From: Chrysomallon squamiferum
Taxonomy: Eukaryota; Mollusca; Gastropoda; Neomphalida; Peltospiridae
Direction: 5' to 3'
NCBI GenBank assembly: GCA_012295275.1
Contig: CM022670.1
Span: forward strand, 19,376,698 to 19,440,697
Length of the DNA stretch: 64,000 nucleotides
Made by a program: the position numbers and the translations under genes. Below are positions 13,120-26,215 of the stretch, piece after piece (the first letter of the stretch is position 1; every line of letters begins with the position of its first letter). The notes beneath the pieces are model-generated. The model was given only the letters and a program-made list of their open reading frames with translations, had not been told where the DNA came from and made no database searches.

Positions 13120-15163
13120 TTTTTGCTTTAAAGTATCTGGGTTAAATTAACACGACTCTGAAAACAAACACTTCAAAGGGAATTAAAGAAATGGCAAAAC
13201 GCAGTGCAAAACCTCCTCTTTGCGAGAGATGGACTTGAAATAGAGACGTTGAAGAGATAAGGACTAAGATTTTGTTCGATTCACTTAGCGATAAGCCTAA
13301 CTACCTTTTATCACTCTCTAAAACAAAGATGTACCTCTCCGATTTCGTAGGCGAATTTATAAACCATATGTTTAGCAGGTGCCAGACATTTTTTCTTCTG
13401 TTTTTTATTTCATTTATTTCATATCAACCTTCCCGACAGGCTTTGCTAGTTGAATTTAGGATTGTTCCAACCAGTTTGTGTACAACTCTGATTTGCGATA
13501 GGAAAGAGAGCCCTTGCTTTGGCCAGTCTGTGCTTATGTACACATATTTATAATATATCGTCATTATCTACATCGGAGGTCTTATGATGGACAAATAGCA
13601 CGCCCGAGATTCACGAATGCTCTCCAGTTTCTTTTGATATGCTAGCCGGGAAGTAATGACGCGAGAAATTGAATTAAACATTATTCGGGTTGCCAGAGGA
13701 GTCACAATGGAAACAAATATTTGAGGAGTTTTGAAAAACAAAATATTTTGATCCAATTAATAAGTGAAAAACGCTTCAGAATTAAAACAGTACATACAAG
13801 AAGCCATTCGTGTCTGTGAACTTTAAGGTTAGTACATATTTAAAAACTTAAATAAATTAGCATTAATCTTAACTAATTTTTTTTTTTTTTTTTTTTTTGG
13901 TATCATTTTTTAAAGATATATCACTGTGTCATGGTTTTTTCTTTATGTTAGTTTTATTTGCAAACTGTTAATCTATCTAACTATCTAACTAACTGACGTC
14001 ATAATTTCATACTTTGTTTTCCAGAACGTAAACATTTTTTTGTTACGGATTTGTCATTCTCGGAATATGTCATCTGTATCTCTGTTAACTCTGTATGTCT
14101 GATAAGGAAATCCCTGTTTCCATTACTCTCATTTGTACGTCTCTTTTTTGGAATAATCCTTATCTGTCTTTGTCTGCCTGTCTGCTGGCATGTCTGTCTG
14201 TCTGTCTGTCTGTCTACAAATCTATCCCTCTGGGTATCTGTCTGTCTTTCAATCTCTTTGTCTGTCTGTTTCTTTCTAAGTAATAATTATCAAATAAACA
14301 CATTAATTAAATCTTAATAGAATGTACTTTTTATACTTTTTAAAGTCAGCTGGTTTGGTACAGCCGTTTATTTTCTCCCGACTTGGGAAAGTGTAATTTG
14401 GAACATTCCACGGAAAACATACTGAAGATAGGAACTGCCACGTTAAATTTTTATTGTCGTTTTAACGATGCAATTGAGGAAAACGGAAGGATTGTTTATA
14501 AAAAGATTTTTTTTTTTAGTTTAATTATTTTTATTATGAGGTTTCTGGGATAACCAACAGATATTTACTCTTTTAGAGCATGAGGACTCATATTTAAGTT
14601 CACCATGCAGAATCTGCGTGCCGTAAATTATAGCTCCCAAATGTCCTTATTTCTCTGATTTTAGTATTTCCATTGAAATAATTATACAGTTTATTTTAAA
14701 TGCCGATCGATAATTCGAGGCGTGATTTTTTTTTTTTTTTTTTTAATTCAATCAACAAATGCCTTTTTGTATGGTTCAGTAACGTGGATATGGTTTCTAA
14801 ATTTTTCTTCTTCTTCTTCTTCTTCTTCTTCTTATTATTATTTATATACATTGTTCAGTTCATATTAATTTCGCTAATTCATTTGCTAAAACTTTATAAC
14901 ATTTAATACGGCTAGTATGTGAAATAGGGTTAATGCATACTACACTTAAAGTTTGTGCGGTAATCTGCGTGCATATGAACTTTGTCTTCACAGATTATTG
15001 TAGAAACATTGTAACTTTGAATACAAGTATGACAGATAGCGTTAATGCTTACTGAACTGAAGAAACTCCAAATATCCTTTGCATTCATATAAGCAATAAC
15101 CGCAAAAAAAAAGAGAAAAAATAATCAATAATTAATCTATCTCTCTATCTATCTGTGGGTGTG

Positions 15164-15196
<33 letters not shown>

Positions 15197-17884
15197 ATGT
15201 ATGTATAAAAAATCTCTCAAAATCTCATTACTGTGCATAAAATGTCTTGAATGTTATATAAATTCTTTTAACTTTAATTGCTTCTTACGTGAATTTTCAT
15301 TAGAGAGTATTCAGAACAAAAATTCTTTCGAATATATACATTTCTGTACGATAAGCGCAGACAAGAAACTTTATAATTTAGATAAAAATGAATTTCTCAG
15401 TTCATTATTTGGTTTTAACAGATACACTTTTATTTTTAGAAATAATTTGTTTTCCTACCTTTTTCAACCCTTCATTCAAAGATAAAAAAAAAAAAAAAAA
15501 AAAACAACCCCAAAAACAAAACAAATAATGGTCAAATAAAATAAAATAAAAAAACAAAATAAAATAAAACGAAGAAAACGAAACAGAGAAATGATTTAGT
15601 AAGGTCATAATGAAAGTGAACTTTTAAACAGACATTAAGAGTAATATAAAATAGTATGCTGTTGTTAGTATATTAGGTTATATATTATATTACCGCTATC
15701 TAGAATGCATACATACATACACAGACAGCTACATACATATTTACTTATAAGGCTTTTCCCTAATATCTTAGTCATAAACAAATGCAAAAATACGTTAGTA
15801 TATATTTTTATATTCAATCTCTTTCTATCTGCCTGTCTGTCTATATATCTATAAATCTATATCTATGTCTGTATCTACCTATCTATATCTGTATCTGTAT
15901 ATTTGTATGTTTATATAAAAGTACATTTATGTGCATAAAACATGATAAGAAAACTATTTCATAGTATAAAAACGACAAAAATAACAACAAAATTCCAGAT
16001 TAATATCAACAGCAGGAATATTACAAAACTCGACCCAACATGACGTCAAGCATAAATAAAAACGGTATGTTTATGAAAATTAATATAAACAAGCGGATTC
16101 AAGGACAGTAAACTAGATTAGTGTGCCCATTTTATCCCGACTCGATTTATATGCATTTTTCTTACATTTTCAAATATGTCAAAATAGGTTACAAAATATT
16201 AATATCACTTGTATCAGCGTGTCTCGCTAACGTTTTCGAATAACCAATTCGTTATCTACGCTTTTGATTTTAGGAGTAAGGCGTCGTATATTTTCAATAT
16301 ATTTTACAGTTAGGTATTCTTTCACGTTGAAAAAGACTTGCACGTTCTGTAAAACCAGATTTATGTTGAATTATTTGTAACATTCTTTCTAAAAGCATTC
16401 CTTACTTCATTGTTTGAATATAAAAAGCGATACATCTTAAGGTAACCGAGTCTATCCTGAGCCCTGTCTAGAAACATATTACTACTCCTGCTGTTGCTGT
16501 CACTAGCAGTACTACTACTACTATTACAGTTGATAACATCTACTACTACTACAACTACTAGTACTATTACTACTACTACTACTGCTGATGCTGCTACTAC
16601 TACTACTACATCTGTTATTATTATTTAAAAAAAATGGCTTGTCATGTCTGCGCCTGTTATATATAATGTTATTTTACAACATTTTACCTGGTAAACAAAC
16701 ATTTTTGAAATATTAACCTTTATTAACAGGAGCTAATATTTAATATAATTTATTTAAACAGTGGTTAAAAAGAAGAAAAAAGAGAGTAACACTGCAGTCC
16801 ACTCCAGTCATACTTCGTTTCCTCCGATTTTTTCTTTCTTAATAATGCAGTTCATTTTATCTTGACATTTGCATAGTTGGTATTGCTCTTTTCTGAAATT
16901 CTAGATTCGCCCTGGAGCAAAGATAAAACGGAATTGTCCAACAAACTGTGCATAATTTTGAAAATAATTATATCGGGAATCTAGAAGTTCAACCACAACA
17001 TGTTTATTTAAACAGCTTGGTTTTCTCACTCTTACTTTTAATATTTGTGAAACACGGTCTGTTTTGTTTCGTAACGAGAGTCGATATATGTACCAGTATC
17101 AGATGTCCTTCGTTTTATTTGTTAAAGAATACTGTTTTCTTTCTTTCCTTTCTTTCTCTTTTTTAACAAATCTGCTTCATAAATGAAATTTTGTAAATTC
17201 AGAATTATTTTCGATAAATCATTAAAGGAACTTTCATTTTGTTTATTTTGCTTGTTACGAAAATACTTTCTGAAAAAGACATGGATAGCATTCATATATT
17301 GCACTGCATAAAAAAAGAGAGAAAAATCCACACCAAACAGTTCCACAATAAAAATGTTTTCTATAATGATATTGCTTTTAGATTAAATATATGTCCAAAT
17401 ATGTAAGTATGTATGTATGTATGTATCTGTGTATGAATGTTTGACTGTTTGTGTGTGTTGTTGTATAAGTGTGTATCTGTGTAGGTATGCACGTACATAT
17501 ACAATGTAAATACACAAAATATGTCTTATTATATATGCATTCTATTATGGATATGTATATGTATGGCTGTGTTTGTGTGTGTTTGTATGTTTATGTGTGT
17601 GGGCGTGTGCATGTGTGTATATGTTTGAATCATCCTGCCGCCCTAGGCTCTAACCTAGAAAGCCTATATGAGAAATCCGGCCTTGGGTAAAGAAAGACTG
17701 AATTATAACTGGAAGGTATACGAAGCGGAGGATTTTATTTTGGGCAACATTTCTTTAAAAAAAAAAACGCATACAGATACCCCCCCCTCCAAATATTAGC
17801 GCAAACAACAATTTAAATAGGTCAGCTGGCAAGCTAGAAAGGGCAAAAAAAAAAACTCTGTAACTTTTTGTCAAAAAGTATTTC

Positions 17885-17945
17885 CTAAATCTGGGTCGCC
17901 AGCTTGGTGGTTAAATGTGCCTTGGTCGCACTTGTTGCAGAATTA
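17885..17945 (+). repeat. Possible tRNA-like SINE fragment
   Basis: The segment GGTCGCCAGCTTGGTGGTTA and the following bases resemble the A-box half of tRNA-derived SINE heads, in an otherwise AT-rich setting. No convincing B box follows, so it would be a truncated copy. Confidence 0.2.
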
Positions 17946-18652
17946 TTTTGTTTCATTCTGTCATTTGCTTAGCACTGTAGAGATTTGGGCTGGACGCTTA
18001 ATGTGTGACGAAAGTAAGGAAAAGAATTTACGTGTAGGAATATATGTTAGCTTATCTGTGCATATATGTTTTATAAGTTCTGTTCAACACGTGTCACATT
18101 ATAGCACACACATACTAACAACTTACTCCATACCTACCTTTCTATGTACATGGATATATATATATATCTCTTAATTCGTTTATATGATGCGTGTATTTTG
18201 TTGTCGTATTTATATCCTATTAAACTGTGCACATAGACAACATTTTGAAACGTACTGCACAGGAGAACAAACTTGAATCATTAACTCATAAATGTCAGAT
18301 GCATCTGACAAGAGTCGAACAACAGCACGCACTTCTAAGACGGTCGATGATATGATATACCGAGTGTAGCGTATTTTAGAGAATATATTCACATTCACTG
18401 GAAGCAACAACAATCTGATACTCGCACTTACAGGTAAGCAGGTAAAAAACAAAAATACGTGGTCTGTTACGTATAATAATGTTATTAATTTGTCAAAACA
18501 CGAAATGCAACTATAAATATTTTTATATGTCGTATTTTAAAGCATTTACTTATTAAAATGTAATTTAATTATTGTTGCATTCCAGTAATCAGTCTTCTTA
18601 ACATGGTAATTCAGTTTTTTGCAGATAATTTATACTTGTGACGTGAAATGAT

Positions 18653-18937
18653 ATCTCTTCTTAATATGCGATATTATCGCGTATAATTATACTTCTTAAT
18701 ATGTTATATGACATATAATTACACAGCTTCTTAATATGTGATATGTTATGACGTTTAATAATCTCTTCTTAATATGTGATGTTATAGCATGTGATTATAT
18801 CTCTTCTTAATATGTGATGTTATAGTATGTATTTATAGGTCTTCTTAATATGTGATTTTATAGCGTGTAATCTCTCTTCTTATTACGTGATATTATACTA
18901 TACAATTATACATTTTCTTAATATGTGATGTTGTGCA
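18653..18937. repeat. Degenerate minisatellite, about 8 copies of a 35-40 bp unit
   Basis: The core CTTCTTAATATGTGATGTTA recurs eight times with 33-40 bp spacing, each followed by a variable ATAGCGTGTAATTATAT-like half. Two neighbouring copies, starting near 18763 and 18801, are nearly identical through the core. A possible outlying copy (GTCTTCTTAACATGGTAATT) lies near 18591. The period is too long for a microsatellite and no ORF runs through it. Confidence 0.75.
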
Positions 18938-19363
18938 TCATCACAGATCTAATAACATTTATCACGACTGTTTGTCGTTCTCAAGTTTAATTTATTGTGA
19001 TATTCGTAAAATAGACGTAGCATCTTCCCAGGTGGTCTTTGCAGTTGCGCACAATGCTTACAGCCACTTAGAACCTCTTAGTTTAAACTTCACTTAATCG
19101 CTTTTGTCATAAAACTACTGGCGACTTAGTGCTGTGTATAATGATAAATGGTTTCTTGGCAAAGTTTTCAGAAATTATCCATGTTTGTTTACTCCATTCA
19201 AACGTAGATGTTAGATTTAAACGGTATTTGTACTTATAAGTAATTGTGAGTGTGTGTGTGTGTGTGTGTGAGTGATGTATGTGTATAAATGAATATATTA
19301 TGTATATGTATATGTACAGCCATACAGATAATTAATTATGTTGTTTCATACACATACATAGTG

Positions 19364-19366
<3 letters not shown>

Positions 19367-19457
<91 letters not shown>
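19367..19457. repeat. (GA)n microsatellite, about 90 bp
   Basis: A nearly perfect GA dinucleotide run. Its translation gives only alternating Arg-Glu, so no gene is called. Confidence 0.97.
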
Positions 19458-19460
<3 letters not shown>

Positions 19461-22169
19461 CTTATAGATAACGACACGTAAGCAATACATAATCAGTTTT
19501 AAAACAAAACCTTAGACTACGTTCCCATTTTTATTTCGAGGTAATTTACTCATACGATAGTTCTAAAATCCCAGATTTTTTACTTCGAGACTAATTGCTA
19601 ATTTTCAGACGATGTAAAGTAGGGCAGACGATAGCGCATGTTGTTGTTCCTGGTTGAATGAAACTATCTCGAATCGTGAAGTTTCTATCAAAAATAGTCT
19701 GACGCCGTTTATTCTCTGCTGTCAGTGTCAAAGGTAGCAATTGCTTTTCCGTATGCTATCCGATCAAATGACGAAAATACACGGTGCAGCAGAATTCCTG
19801 TAGATTTTTCAAATGCATTTACATGTAGATACTATCAAGTGTCACTGATATACATTGAAATCTGTTCTCAGCTATCAAGCAGTGTCATTTCTCATTTATT
19901 CTTACGATCGTAGGTTCATTTTTTTTTTCACTTTTTTTTTTCTCATCGCAGATCTCTTCCCCTCCTCTTCCCCTCTCTCACTCTGTCTTTCGACAAATAA
20001 ATAAGTAAATTTATATCCACAAAGGTAGTATGGACGGAAATTAAATAAGAATGCCTACGTGTTTGCTAATTTCAGTGGATGTGTTTTGTTATGTGTGGTT
20101 TTCTTTCTCCTTTCTCTTCCTCCTTCTCCTCTCTCTCTCTTTTTGTTTTTATGTATTTAGGCTTATACATCAGATAAAGAGACAAACAGAAAAACGGAGA
20201 TAAAGATAGAAAGAAAGTGAAAAGAAGATAGAAATATGTACATAGATAGAAGTAGAAAGATAGATAAACAGAATAGATAAAGAGGTAGATAGACAGACAG
20301 ATAGACGTACGTACATTTGGAGACCAAAACAAACAAAAAAGGAGATCTATTTAGCTTTAGGAAATAAATAAACGTTTACAAATATTTTGCAGATATTTGT
20401 TTTTTTATAAAACAGAATACGGCACGCGTCAATTTTTGGGTGTAGGCGTCATGGAATTCTCTTGAAACATTTTGCAATTTACAAATATTATTTCAGTTAA
20501 AAAAAGAGTTTTTTTGTAAGGTGGAACTGGTGTTAAATTACCCGTACCGAATTCTTTCTGCAAATCTGCATTTGATACGCATACTTGTATACATTCCAGT
20601 CATTTTTTCCAAGGTTTTCTTTTTCTCTCTCTCTGTTTTTTGTTTGTGTGGAGAAAAGTATGAAGCAGATAAATGGTATACAAAAGGAATTATTTTGGCA
20701 ATCAGTTGTTTTAAATAAAAGTACAGCGGTAATTAATTTTATATAAAAATATTGACGTAATTAATTTTAAACAGAGCTATACATTTTAAGAAGAATTTCA
20801 CCGAAAAAAACTTCAGAATAGTAAATGAAAATGCTCTCTGTATAATATATAATATACCTTTTAGTTTGTTAATGTACATTACCTATTTATGTTTAATATT
20901 TTAATTTGTTTTATTTATCTGATGCACACTTGATGAATCAACATATATTTTTCTGGATACTAGTACTAAGGCACTCTCAACTTTTACTGAATTGTATAAA
21001 TATTTATTTAATAATATAACATCTATTATTATAAATCTTCAACTTTGCTCATTTTAAAGCAATAAATAATTTGACCCTTGACCTTTGATAAGATATAAAG
21101 AATAATAATTATCGCGTTATATTCATTCCAAAGTCTAGAATAAACCGAATTAGACCAAAAAAAACCCCATTATATCACATACATTTTAAATTTAAACAAT
21201 CTTGTATACAGAAATGCAATATCATATTTATTAATAGAAATGTCATATTTTTTTTAAACTTCTATTTCAGCAACCGATTGTGTAGACTGGGATGTATTTG
21301 CACTGTTTCTAATTTATGGATGTGGTTAAAGTCCTATATTTTGCTTTATAAAACTTTACAAAGGTAGATCTTCATCGTAATGTTCATCACTTAAGTGCTA
21401 GCATAAAGGGCAACAAACGGTGTGAAATATAATATATCCGTAACATTCGTTCCAAATACTATGGCATATTAAAACCAGATATGAGATGAAATAATGATTC
21501 GATTTTTTTTTTTCCATTTAATAAAAATATACTTCCATAATAATTACTTTGTTTGAATTATTACGAAAAAGGGAATGCTAGATCAAAATGCAGTATAAAA
21601 TTTATGTGATTACTGCTGAATGTTTTTTTTTAACACAGTCACACTACGAGCACATTAAATTTCATATTTAGTACACTGTTTTCGTTTTAACCCGTTAGTG
21701 TACTTGCTTCAGTAGTGTCACTTCTTAAGACGCGAACCTCAGGTGTGGTATTTGCTTTCTATTCTTGATCTTATGAAATTATTTTATTCACTATCATAAC
21801 AAAAGATATGGGCAATATAGAAGATACATACATATACAATAATACAAAAAGTAGACAGACTCACATGCAGGCTTACAAATAGAGAAATAGACTCGTTAAT
21901 GGATTTCTAGATGTGTTTTGAATGAATATTATGTAATAAATGATTACATAGGCTTTCCGAATTTCTCTCTGAGATTTAAGAAATTACTGTTTACTTATCG
22001 AGTAAGTCTGGCTTACACTTTACCACTTACAAAACTGATACGCTAACCTGTCTCTTCTGTTTAATGTAAACAACTGAATGTTATCGGCAAAATGCTGTCA
22101 TAAAGCAGATTCTGCCGTAAAGGCAGTTTATCGCTGTTCCTAGATAATTCAGGGCTTTGTGTAAACTAA

Positions 22170-22280
<111 letters not shown>

Positions 22281-23439
22281 TATTTGTATATATATATGTA
22301 TGTACGAATGCATGCCCTACATGCACGTATGTATATGTTAATGTAAATGTGCAAAGTTTATATATACGAATACATGCATACAAATGTTTTAATGATACAT
22401 CCATTCCTTCTTCAGGTTTTTTCCTACTTGAACATATTTTTAACTTTTGAATCTGCTTGCATTTTTCGTTATGATATGATTATAAAAAATAATAATGAAA
22501 CATTGCTTTTATATTAGATTATTTACCTTCTACCGTAGGCAGAAAAAGATGAATGTTCTTATCTTTCATGGATAGATTAACACGAAAAAAGTGAGACTAC
22601 CTGTATCTTGTTTGACAACATTCACGTTCAAAGGAATTTAAAGGGTTGGCGTTATTTTCGTCGACTTGTCTACTAATCTGACTGTTTTTCAGTTTACCTG
22701 TCAGTCAGCCTATATTTAGGCCCATACATGTTTCTGAACGTTGGGCTTTTTATTACACATTAAAATCTGACATAGAATTGGCTGACATAGAACAAATATT
22801 TTTTAAACAAATCATATTATGATTTTTTGTAGAAACAAAGACATCGTAACTTAATACTTTTTCGATCTAATTAACTTTGCTGAAATCGGTTAATAAAATA
22901 TTCGAAAACGAATAACACTCACTTATTAAAATGTAAATGTCCACAACAACCTGGATATATATGAAAGGTTAGTTAAACTGTACGACCTTCGTCATTTAAG
23001 TTAACTGAAAAGTATAATTTTTTACCTTTTTAAAAAAGAATTAAAACATATATATTGTATTTCTGATAGCAGCTGAAGATTATTTAATATAAAATGTCAT
23101 GGATATAATGAGGTGTTTATTTAGTCTATTCAATGTTTGGAATAAAAACAATTATGTGATTATCATTCTTGATACCTTTTAAAAAATAGCAGTTCTTGTT
23201 AATGTATCATGTCAGATTTTATATTACCATATAAATATTTATACAACTGGATATAGGGCGGCAGTGCTTGAGCACTCTGTTACGGATGACATATTCAAGT
23301 TTTGTGACATGGCGATATATATAACGGTGTAATTAACTGAGATTAGAAAATATACAGATGAATTAAACTCTCTCGATATGTTTGTCCTAATTATCATATT
23401 ACATTTTTAGAAACAGAATAATTATTATTAATGTACAAG

Positions 23440-23592
23440 AACATACAAATATACATTTATACATTCATATATTCATACATACACCTATAAACGTATACAT
23501 ACATATACACACACACACACATATATACACACACACACATACACATACACATAAACATATACACACATATAAACATACACGCGCATATAAAG
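23440..23592. repeat. Mixed (CA)n/(CATA)n tract
   Basis: Imperfect CA and CATA repeats with no coding content. Confidence 0.85.
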
Positions 23593-23856
23593 AAAGCGAG
23601 ACAGAATGAGAAAAAAGTATTGAGAGCTAGAATATGATGGAAGAAGATAAATATTAGGCAATGAGTTGTATTAATCTATTAAGATATGATGGAACTCCTG
23701 TAAAACTGTCACGTCAGTCTGCCACTGTGTCATCCTTACAAACAGTCATACATTATACACTAAGTAGTAATCTATGACGTATTATAAATGAAACCCTCTG
23801 AGTTTGGAAAGTAGTTCAGTTTTTCACACACACACACAAACACATGCACACGCGCA

Positions 23857-24113
23857 GGTTCGTCTTGATGGCTTAACGGTAACATCGTCCGCCTTCGGAG
23901 TGCGGGTGAATGGGTACCATATACGAGCCTCGTCAGCGGCATCTGACGTGGTTTTCTGAGGTCGTGACTGAACTTCGTCCTTCTGTGTCAGTGCATTCCA
24001 GAACAAGAAAGAGAATGATAAAATCCTAAAATATATATACATACATTCGTAAGTAGGTACATACATACATACATTCGTAAGTAAGTACATACATACATAC
24101 ATACGTACATAAA
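23857..24113 (+). mobile_element. tRNA-derived SINE with (ATAC)n tail
   Basis: The head at about 23857-23915 contains TGATGGCTTAACGGT (A-box like) and GGGTGAATGGGT at the spacing expected for a B box, as in a degenerate tRNA-derived Pol III promoter. A unique body follows (about 23916-24010), then GAGAATGATAAAATCCTAAA and a tail of ATAC/TTCGTAAG repeats to 24113. A second, headless copy with the same 3' end lies at about 30358-30450. The shared 3' end followed by a simple-repeat tail is the usual form of a SINE mobilised by a LINE. The family is not named here. Confidence 0.6.
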
Positions 24114-25774
24114 CAATTGAACAAACACAAAATCTGTAAATCAGATGTAAGAGGTTTTGCCACAAGAGCTCACGTCCGGTCTGGAAATGCGCATCATTCT
24201 GGAAAGTCATCAGAAACAGTCTTCAAAAGGTTTCACTTTGAGTGAAAGTGTGACAGTTATTCTGTACTTTGTAATATCAAACTGCTAGGCTGACCATCAT
24301 TTTGAGGTGCTGTTCTTTGATTTCAGTGGAACTTCAAAGCCATCAGACAGTTTAAAGTGATGGTTCACTGGGTCGCTTGAAGTCGTGTAGGACACGACTG
24401 TACTTACTCCGTTTCTGTCTTACCTGATCTCATTTTGTCTTTCTCTCTATTTCTCACTCTTTCATTCTGTTTTATCCAAGTTTTCCAATTTACTTTTTAT
24501 TATCTTTCAAACTATTATTACTTGCTATAGTTTGTTTTAATTATATTTTTCTCATTTCCTTCGACCATTGTAAACATTTCTCGCTCTTTTATATATACCT
24601 ACATATGAAGATTCTAATACACACTAATACGAATACTAACATACACACCCACACACTAATACATAAAAACACACATAATTTCTGAATCGGTACTTGATAT
24701 ATGAAAGGACTGTGTTGGATTTGAAATGAAACTCGTTATTTTGCATTTGTAATCGAGGACAATAACTTTACCCTGAAATCTAAACAATCCTCCCTAATGA
24801 CATAAAATACAAACAAGGTGTTATTATTACAAAAGATAAATAGAGACTGATACTGTTTTTGAGATAGGCTATCGTGGGTTTAACACCTTGAAGTGTCAGT
24901 TATAACTTAACGTTTAGCGGTTTTAAATCTATCGTATCTCAAACATGAAATCAATGTAAATTTATTTCCTTAGGATCTTGAATAAAATATATTAATGAAT
25001 GAACTTTTAAAAATAATGAATAGGAAGGAGATCAGTACATAATAAATACATAAACAAACAAACAAGCAAACGAACCAACCGATCAACGAAGCAAGCAACC
25101 AATCAACAAACAACTAAAAATAATAATTAAAAAATCACGGTAATAAATTTGTTTTGACATAATGAAATAAACACAGTGATTGACTGACCAGGCTAGAGAT
25201 ACATTTGAGGTGATCGGATGGGTTTTAAATGGTGCCAGTGAAATAGGTTTGACAAAGATATGATTTTAATAATTACAGTTTAACAGAAGAAGAAAGTTTA
25301 TAATAAATGCAATACGCAGCACTTCGTTCATTAATTTTATCAACCAGAGGTCATTTTCATTAACGAGCGGCCCAGTAACTTATCATATACATATTTCATT
25401 ATTAATTTCTAATCAGTGTCTTGCATATAAGTACAAACAGTTATCAAGAATCCATCTGTTATTTTTTACTAAATCATAATATTACTTTGACCCTGTTATT
25501 TGATAATTGGTAGTAATTAGCAATATGGCAGTTCAGACGTTTATTACTGGACTGGCAAGTTGTATGAAAAAACGTCTTACCCTGGAAAAAATTATTTACG
25601 AATATAATTTAACTGAATTATCACTGGTTTATTTTAAGACGTTTTCCTGATCACAGTGAAGCGAATTTTTCAGTGGATCAGTAAGTAATAAATGTGAATA
25701 GTGAAAATGAAATTATCTGTGATATTTTAAAACGAAGTATCATGTCAAATGTCTTTTTCTTTTTAATTTACGTC

Positions 25775-25897
25775 AATGCAAATACTACTACTACTATTGC
25801 TACTGCTGCTACTACTACTACTACAAATGCTACTACTATTGCCATTGCTGCTATTACAACTATTAAAACTGCTACTACTATTGCAACAATACCATTT

Positions 25898-25935
<38 letters not shown>

Positions 25936-26215
25936 GCAAGAACTACTACTTCTACTACTATTTTCTACTATTGCTATTACTCCTACTACTATTGCTACTG
26001 TAGCTACTACTGCTGCAACCATTGCTACTGATACTACTGTTCCACTAGAGCAACTGCTGCTAATATTAGTCTACTATTACTGTTACCACTACTGCTACTG
26101 CTATTACTATCGCTGCAACTACTATTTCTATAACTATTACTACAACAACAATTACTGCTATTACTACTACTACTGCTACTGCAGCTATTGTAATTAATTA
26201 TTATTACTTCTACTG
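25775..26215. repeat. Imperfect (CTA)n triplet repeat, about 440 bp
   Basis: CTA/CTG/TTG/CAA-type triplets run almost in register for about 440 bp. The ORFs that cross it are poly-Leu, poly-Tyr, poly-Thr or poly-Ser translations of the repeat and are not called as genes. Confidence 0.9.

Larger units (their letters stand above)
9350..18640. other. Gene-free AT-rich region with microsatellites
   Basis: No recognisable protein or RNA gene on either strand. It holds (AAT)n at 9851-9903, (TA)n at 10230-10252, 11240-11278, 11985-12010 and 12256-12272, (AC/AT)-rich sequence at 11280-11610, (ATGT)n at 12298-12338, poly(T) at 13070-13124, (TTC)n at 14806-14832, (TATC)n at 15160-15198 and an imperfect (ACT/CTG) tract at 16485-16612. 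ORFs here are translations of these repeats. A small exon-like segment at 10902-10961 and tRNA-like fragments near 17.9 kb are noted separately. Confidence 0.6.

Noticed and set aside
18280-18370. Possible minus-strand tRNA (GTTCGACTC resembles a B box)
   Set aside because: No A box at proper spacing and no cloverleaf could be drawn.
24040-24115. CRISPR-like regular repeats
   Set aside because: The repeats are ATAC microsatellite units without unique spacers, in a eukaryotic genome.
25694-26197. 167-codon ORF and its antisense partners
   Set aside because: They are translations of the CTA/CTG triplet repeat; all frames are open because of the repeat.
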